Source of the DNA: Clostridia bacterium
GTDB taxonomy: Bacteria > Bacillota_A > Clostridia > Christensenellales > Aristaeellaceae
DNA length: 8,233 nucleotides
Assembly (NCBI GenBank): GCA_017481065.1
Contig: JAFUPT010000077.1
Coordinates: 1 to 8,233, forward strand
Direction of reading: 5' to 3'
Position 1 is the first letter of the stretch. Each line of letters starts with the position of its first letter. The notes under the pieces were generated by a model, which saw only the letters and a list, made by a program, of their open reading frames with translations, had not been told where the DNA came from and searched no databases. Positions 5,430-8,233 of the stretch are shown here, in pieces. The position numbers were made by a program, and so were the translations under genes.

Positions 5430-6112
5430 AGCGGGTTTTGAGCGGTATCCTGGCATTGATGATGGCTGTGATGCTGGCGCTGCCGGCGCAGGCGGCCACG
5501 GTGCTGGAGGTGGGCAGCCGGGGCAGCGATGTGATCAAGGTGCAGAAGCGGCTGATCCAGTATGATTACCTGGACGGCACGGCGGACGGCCGCTACGGCG
5601 AGGCCACGAGGAATGCAGTGCGCCTGTTCCAGCGGCGCAACGGCCTGCCGGTGGATGGCAAGGTGGGGCCCAAGACCGCCGCGGCGCTGGGCGTGACCCT
5701 GAGCGGCAGCCGGAGCAGCGCTTCGGCGAGCAGCGGCAAGACCTCCTCCACGGGCTATGTCTCCGCAGACCACAGGCTGCTGGCCAAGCTGGTGTATGCC
5801 GAGGCACGGGGCGAGACCTACAAGGGCCAGGTGGCGGTGGCCGCCGTGGTGCTGAACCGGGTGCGCAGCTCGTCCTTCCCGAACACGGTGTCCGGCGTGG
5901 TGTACCAGAGCGGCGCATTTTCCAGTGTGAGCAATGGTTCGATCAACAATACGCCCGATTCCAGCTGCATCCGCGCGGCGCTGGACGCCATCAATGGCTG
6001 GGACCCCACCGGCGGCTGCCTGTATTTCTACAATGCGAAGACGGCCAAGGACAGGTGGATTTTCAGCAGGAGTGTGCAGACGGTGATTGGAAATCACTCT
6101 TTTGCAATCTAA
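5426..6112 (+). CDS. sleB: Spore cortex-lytic enzyme SleB
   Basis: The 228-residue protein has three parts. A signal peptide covers residues 1-23 (ending LPAQA). A peptidoglycan-binding domain of the PG_binding_1 type covers about 30-90 (GSRGSDVIKVQKRL, DGRYGEAT, GLPVDGKVGPKT). After a Ser-rich linker comes the SleB hydrolase_2 domain, about 112-228. In it, E126 in the YAEARGE motif (124-130) is the probable catalytic acid, followed by LNRV, FYNAK and IGNHSFAI. SleB is a lytic transglycosylase specific for muramic-lactam-containing cortex, exported to the spore's inner membrane/cortex and active at germination. It overlaps spoIIR by 4 nt, with GGAGGT at 5415-5420, and is followed 12 nt later by ypeB, its standard partner gene. 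Confidence 0.95.
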   Translation: MKRVLSGILALMMAVMLALPAQAATVLEVGSRGSDVIKVQKRLIQYDYLDGTADGRYGEATRNAVRLFQRRNGLPVDGKVGPKTAAALGVTLSGSRSSASASSGKTSSTGYVSADHRLLAKLVYAEARGETYKGQVAVAAVVLNRVRSSSFPNTVSGVVYQSGAFSSVSNGSINNTPDSSCIRAALDAINGWDPTGGCLYFYNAKTAKDRWIFSRSVQTVIGNHSFAI

Positions 6113-6124
6113 GGAGGAGTGGTT

Positions 6125-7444
6125 ATGGAAAATATCAGGAAACGCAATTGGCTGCGCTCCATCTGCGCCATGCTGGCGGCGCTGCTGGTTTCGATGGTGA
6201 TTTTGAATTTCGCCCGCTCGGAACAGCTGGACATCGCCAACACGCGCCTGCGCGCAACCTACCAGAAGGCATTTTATGAAACCTGCGAGCTGACCGAGGC
6301 CATCGCATCCAATTACCGCAAGCTGCTGGTGGCGGCGGACGCGGCACAGATGCAGGTGCTGCTGGGGGAAATCAGCCGGGAAACCCAGGGCGCGGCGGGC
6401 AACCTGGCCCTGCTGCCGCTGGGGGAGGAGACGGTTTCCGCCACGATCAAGTTCATCAACCAGGCGGAGGATTTTGCATCCAGCATTTCCCGGAAGCTGG
6501 CCACGGGCGGCGAGGTGACGGACGCGGACTATGAAACCATGCTGGCCCTGTCCGACGCCGCCACGCAGTTCAGCCAGGGGCTTGGCGAGCTGCTGGCGCG
6601 CTACGAGCGGGGCGAGGTGGTGTTTGACGCCGGGGACTTTGCCGCGACCGGCACGGAATCCCTCTATCCCCTGAGCAGCGAGGAGGGGCAGTATCCGGTT
6701 CTGCTCTATGACGGCCCCTTCTCCGACGGCGCGGATGTGGGCAGCTACCAGCTGCTCGCAGGCAGGAAAGAAGTTACCCAGCAGGAGGCCGAGGCGAAGC
6801 TGCGCGGCTTTATCCCGGTGGATGAAATTCAGTTTACCGGGGAGAGCAAGCCGGAGGTTCCCTGCTATGAATTCCGGCTCCGCAGCGGCGAATACTGGCT
6901 CAACGCCGGGGTGACCAAGCAGGGCGGCGAGGTGCTCTACCTGCTGCCGGAAAACCAGGAGGATGAAATTATCCTCACCGAGGGCAGCCTCTATCCCATC
7001 GCGGAGGCCTTCCTGGCGGAAAGGGGCTACGGCGATATGGAGATGAGCTATTCCAGCCGCTACGGCGGCATCCTCACCATCAATTATGCCGCGGTGCAGG
7101 ATGGCGTGGTGCTCTATCCGGATTTGATCAAGATTCAGCTCTCCATGAAGGATGGCAGCGTGATGGGCATCGATACGAAGAATTACCTGAAAAACCATGT
7201 CCAGCGCAGCTTCTCCGCGCCCGCGATCAGCGAGGAGGAGGCCATTTCCAGGGCGGGCTCCCGGCTGCTGCCGCTGTCTGCGCGGCTGTGCGTGATTCCC
7301 CAGGACGGCGCGGAATACCTGTGCTACGAAATATCGGCCGCCGACGCCGGCGGGGATTTCCTGGTGTACATCGACGCCATGAACGGCGTGGAGCGGGAGC
7401 TGATGCAGGTGATTTCCAAGGAAAACGGAACGCTGGTGATGTAA
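6125..7444 (+). CDS. ypeB: Germination protein YpeB
   Basis: The 439-residue protein is close to the Bacillus length of about 450. An N-terminal membrane anchor spans about residues 13-29, followed by a long helical region with few turns (about 30-165). The C-terminal half holds PepSY-type repeats and the conserved YPVLLYDGPFSD and LYPDLIKIQLSMKDG...GIDTKNYLKNH segments typical of YpeB. YpeB is needed to localise and stabilise SleB in the dormant spore. The start at ATG 6125 is chosen because AAGGAGG at 6111-6117 overlaps the sleB stop and lies 7 nt upstream; a GTG at 6119 is too close. It sits 12 nt after sleB, so both are almost certainly on one transcript. Confidence 0.95.
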   Translation: MENIRKRNWLRSICAMLAALLVSMVILNFARSEQLDIANTRLRATYQKAFYETCELTEAIASNYRKLLVAADAAQMQVLLGEISRETQGAAGNLALLPLGEETVSATIKFINQAEDFASSISRKLATGGEVTDADYETMLALSDAATQFSQGLGELLARYERGEVVFDAGDFAATGTESLYPLSSEEGQYPVLLYDGPFSDGADVGSYQLLAGRKEVTQQEAEAKLRGFIPVDEIQFTGESKPEVPCYEFRLRSGEYWLNAGVTKQGGEVLYLLPENQEDEIILTEGSLYPIAEAFLAERGYGDMEMSYSSRYGGILTINYAAVQDGVVLYPDLIKIQLSMKDGSVMGIDTKNYLKNHVQRSFSAPAISEEEAISRAGSRLLPLSARLCVIPQDGAEYLCYEISAADAGGDFLVYIDAMNGVERELMQVISKENGTLVM

Positions 7445-7522
7445 ATGGAGACGACTTATTCACCCACCCGAACCCATCCGCATACCATGCAGCAGACCCT
7501 CTATGCGGAGCGTGATCCAGGA

Positions 7523-7873
7523 ATGATAATGCGAGGTGATCTGTTTTCCGCCTGCCTGGATCCGGTGGTCGGATCGGAACAGGGCGGCATTCGCCCGGTG
7601 CTGGTGGTGCAAAACGACGTCGGCAACCGGTACAGCCCAACCGTGATTGTGCTCGCCATCACGGGGCAGGTAAATAAAACCAAGCTCCCCACCCATGTGC
7701 CCGTGGCTGCCGGGAATACCGGGCTCGCCAAGGACAGCGTGGTACTCGCCGAGCAGATTCGCACGCTGGATAAGCGGCGGCTGCGGGAAAAGATCGGCTC
7801 CCTGCGCCCGGAAGTGATGGAGCAGGTGAGCGAGGCGATGCGGGTTTCGCTGGGGTTCGGCGGGAGCTGCTGA
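7523..7873 (+). CDS. ndoA: EndoA/MazF-family endoribonuclease toxin
   Basis: This 116-residue protein has the same length as Bacillus subtilis EndoA. It shows the family signature MRGDLF...VVGSEQGGIRPVLVVQND, then SPTVIVLAITGQ, KLPTHV and LAEQIRTLDKRRL. R24 and T47 correspond to the EndoA active-site residues R25 and T48. The family cleaves mRNA at short specific sequences (UACAU for EndoA) and is held inactive by an antitoxin. The ATG at 7523 is chosen by alignment with known MI(V/I)KRGD starts; ribosome sites are weak (GGAG at 7507-7510). In-frame ATGs at 7445, 7487 and 7529 are alternatives, the first abutting the ypeB stop codon. The reading frame is open through 7445-7522, so a longer form is possible. 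No antitoxin gene precedes it here; ypeB does, on the same strand. Confidence 0.93.
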   Translation: MIMRGDLFSACLDPVVGSEQGGIRPVLVVQNDVGNRYSPTVIVLAITGQVNKTKLPTHVPVAAGNTGLAKDSVVLAEQIRTLDKRRLREKIGSLRPEVMEQVSEAMRVSLGFGGSC

Positions 7874-7878
7874 TGGGA

Positions 7879-7920
7879 GGGGGAACGCTTAGGGAACACT
7901 TTCAGGGGCGCTCCCCCTGG
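7879..7920 (-). repeat. Degenerate composite element copy R5
   Basis: On the minus strand a C-like hairpin (7903-7919, arms CAGGGG and CCCCTG, core GAGCG) is followed by AAAGTGTTCCCTAAG and the tail GCGTTCCCCC (7879-7888). Module A and the second arm of B are missing. The whole copy is enclosed by an 8-bp inverted repeat, CTGATGGG at 7870-7877 and CCCATCAG at 7922-7929. The left arm overlaps the MazF stop codon. Confidence 0.6.
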
Positions 7921-7933
7921 ACCCATCAGAAAA

Positions 7934-7957
7934 AAAGGCACGCGAAAGCGTGCCTTT
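7934..7957. terminator. Intrinsic terminator between ndoA and the convergent minus-strand gene
   Basis: AAAGGCACGC-GAAA-GCGTGCCTTT is a perfect 10-bp stem with a GAAA tetraloop. On the minus strand it is followed by seven T residues, so it is a strong terminator for the minus-strand gene at the right edge. On the plus strand the trailing TTTGAATGTTTT is weaker, but it probably also ends the ndoA transcript. Confidence 0.8.
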
Positions 7958-7999
7958 GAATGTTTTGTCATGTATTGCGTGCCTTATAATTTATTCCTT

Positions 8000-8096
8000 G
8001 CAAATTGCGTCGCTGAACGGTGCGATTTGCTATGTTGAGGGTTCCGAAGGGGAGCATCTCTTTTGATGGGGTTTGGGGCAGCGCCCCGGCGCTCCC
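8000..8096 (+). repeat. Composite palindromic element copy R6 (A-B-C, rich in G.T pairs)
   Basis: Module A at 8000-8030 (31 bp, arms GCAAATTGCGTC and GGTGCGATTTGC, loop GCTGAAC), a 13-nt spacer TATGTTGAGGGTT, module B at 8044-8066 (arms CCGAAGGGGA and TCTCTTTTGA, loop GCA), a 6-nt spacer, module C at 8073-8089 (arms TTGGGGC and GCCCCGG, loop AGC), and a tail-like GGCGCTCCCC at 8087-8096. The stems contain eight G.T pairs on the plus strand and one outermost C.A. The copy ends next to the stop codon of the minus-strand gene at 8098. Confidence 0.8.
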
Positions 8097-8097
8097 C

Positions 8098-8233
8098 TTA
8101 CTGAAGGAACTCCCGTATCTCCCCGAGGCGCCGCAGCGCAACCTCGCGGCCATGGTCGTAGCAGGCCTGCAGCTTCGCGGGATCATGCTCGGTGCGGCGC
8201 ACGGGCAGGGGAAAATCCGGGCGGAGCACGAGG
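8098..8233 (-). CDS. C-terminal fragment of a possible patatin-like phospholipase (5' end outside window)
   Basis: On the minus strand a reading frame enters from the right edge and ends with TAA at 8098-8100, giving 44 residues. They include RPDFPLPVRRTEHDPAKLQ, then ACYDHGREVALRRLGEIREF. A C-terminus with 'R.E.D..KL...Y..G...A...L..I..FL' resembles bacterial patatin-like phospholipases, but that is a judgement from memory on a short segment, and the Ser-Asp dyad region is not in the window. The frame itself is well supported by codon use and by the strong minus-strand terminator at 7934-7957, which lies in the right place for its 3' end. Confidence 0.5.
   Translation of the reverse strand, partial: LVLRPDFPLPVRRTEHDPAKLQACYDHGREVALRRLGEIREFLQ

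Noticed and set aside
5378..7198. 606-codon minus-strand open frame opposite sleB and ypeB
   Set aside because: Antisense to two firmly identified genes, with the same His/Ala/Gly-rich composition and no start context.
7445..7522. A small antitoxin gene between ypeB and ndoA
   Set aside because: The 78-nt gap is too short for a ribbon-helix-helix antitoxin, and the only open frame is in phase with the toxin itself.
7965..7990. Promoter-like TTGTCA and TATAAT on the plus strand
   Set aside because: The spacing is only 14 nt and no plus-strand gene follows before the window end; the next gene is on the minus strand.
146..8096. CRISPR array as an explanation of the recurring palindromes
   Set aside because: The repeats are dispersed across separate intergenic gaps, differ in stem sequence, have no regular unique spacers and no cas genes nearby.

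Overview
The window looks like a chromosomal segment of a spore-forming, moderately GC-rich member of the Clostridia. The sporulation and germination genes spoIIR, sleB and ypeB, strong AAGGAGG ribosome sites with some TTG starts, and an EndoA-type MazF all point that way. No finer taxonomic call is supported from the sequence alone.

Layout from left to right. Positions 1-132 are the 3' end of an IS30-family transposase gene running off the left edge, with the probable element end near 141. A plus-strand gene (286-1548) encodes a ferritin-like protein of unknown role with a full set of diiron ligand motifs. It converges on a minus-strand short-chain dehydrogenase gene (1794-2498), and the 245-bp gap between them is almost entirely two back-to-back palindromic elements. 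A divergent promoter region (2499-2681) carries two extended -10 promoters, one for the dehydrogenase and one for a secreted SH3/NlpC-P60 cell-wall hydrolase (2682-4547). A 354-bp gap filled with repeats and a terminator follows. Next is a cluster on the plus strand: spoIIR (4902-5429), sleB (5426-6112), ypeB (6125-7444) and an EndoA/MazF toxin gene (7523-7873). The window ends with more repeats and the 3' end of a minus-strand gene, possibly a patatin-like phospholipase (8098-8233).

Functionally, SpoIIR is the forespore signal that triggers processing of pro-sigmaE, and SleB/YpeB are the spore-cortex lytic enzyme and its partner. Here spoIIR overlaps sleB by an ATGA junction, so early sporulation signalling and germination hydrolase production appear to be translationally coupled. 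The MazF toxin gene follows with no recognisable antitoxin gene inside the window. The NlpC/P60 protein is a further cell-wall hydrolase but has its own promoter and terminator.

The most distinctive content is a family of modular palindromic repeats, present in six places in nearly every intergenic gap. The ordered plan is: module A (31 or 33 bp palindrome with a 7-nt loop), a 12-13 nt spacer, module B (23 bp palindrome with a 3-nt loop), a 6-8 nt spacer, module C (17-21 bp palindrome, core GGC/GAC-AGC-GYC), and often a tail GCGTTCYCCC at the gene-proximal edge. Stems differ in sequence between copies while staying paired. Nearly all imperfect pairs are G.T on the A-to-C strand. I do not recognise this as a named family. 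The IS30 end appears to sit inside a half hairpin of one copy.
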